A stretch of 5,545 bases of DNA. Source: Flavobacteriales bacterium CG18_big_fil_WC_8_21_14_2_50_32_9 (lineage in GTDB: Bacteria; Bacteroidota; Bacteroidia; Flavobacteriales_E; Vicingaceae). The DNA is taken from assembly GCA_002770955.1 (NCBI GenBank), contig PCUH01000028.1:1-5545 (forward strand). The letters run 5' to 3'. Made by a program: the position numbers and the translations under genes. Under the pieces are notes generated by a model. It made no database searches and was not told where the DNA came from. It saw nothing but the letters and a program-made list of their open reading frames with translations. Each line of letters opens with the position of its first letter. The first letter of the stretch is position 1. Below, one piece after another: positions 5,531-5,545 of the stretch.

Positions 5531-5545
5531 TGGAATAAAAAAGAT

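Overview
The window is an AT-rich stretch of bacterial chromosome, most likely from the Bacteroidota (flavobacteria-like). Three things point there. The glutamyl-tRNA synthetase carries the extra segment after its KLSKR loop that I know from Bacteroidota GltX. Genes are preceded by A-rich leaders rather than clear Shine-Dalgarno sites. Candidate promoters match the Bacteroidota pattern TTTG / about 20 bp / TAnnTTTG.

Layout. Positions 1-1903, minus strand: ligA, NAD-dependent DNA ligase, 634 codons present and cut by the window edge inside the C-terminal BRCT domain. Positions 1904-2023: divergent intergenic region with two short tandem repeat arrays and a promoter element. Positions 2024-2677, plus strand: a 217-residue tetratricopeptide-repeat protein. 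Positions 2708-3299, minus strand: a HigB toxin / HigA antitoxin pair with the toxin first, plus its own promoter and a direct repeat that may be the operator. Positions 3386-3745, minus: folB, dihydroneopterin aldolase. Positions 3746-3938: a 193-bp gap made mostly of degenerate tandem arrays with 7- and 10-bp units. Positions 3939-5471, minus: gltX, complete, with its promoter element near 5493-5500.

Functionally this is a housekeeping neighbourhood (DNA joining, folate synthesis, tRNA charging) with one small toxin-antitoxin module between folB and the TPR gene. gltX, folB, higB and higA all read on the minus strand, but the gaps and separate promoter signals suggest at least gltX and higBA start their own transcripts. 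The TPR gene converges on higA, with 30 bp between stop codons, and diverges from ligA.

The most unusual content is in the intergenic DNA: six short arrays with 7-, 8- or 10-bp units, confined to two gaps. One runs into the stop codon of gltX and one covers the promoter spacer of the TPR gene. No CRISPR array, tRNA, rRNA, insertion sequence or phage gene is visible, and no gap exceeds 300 bp.
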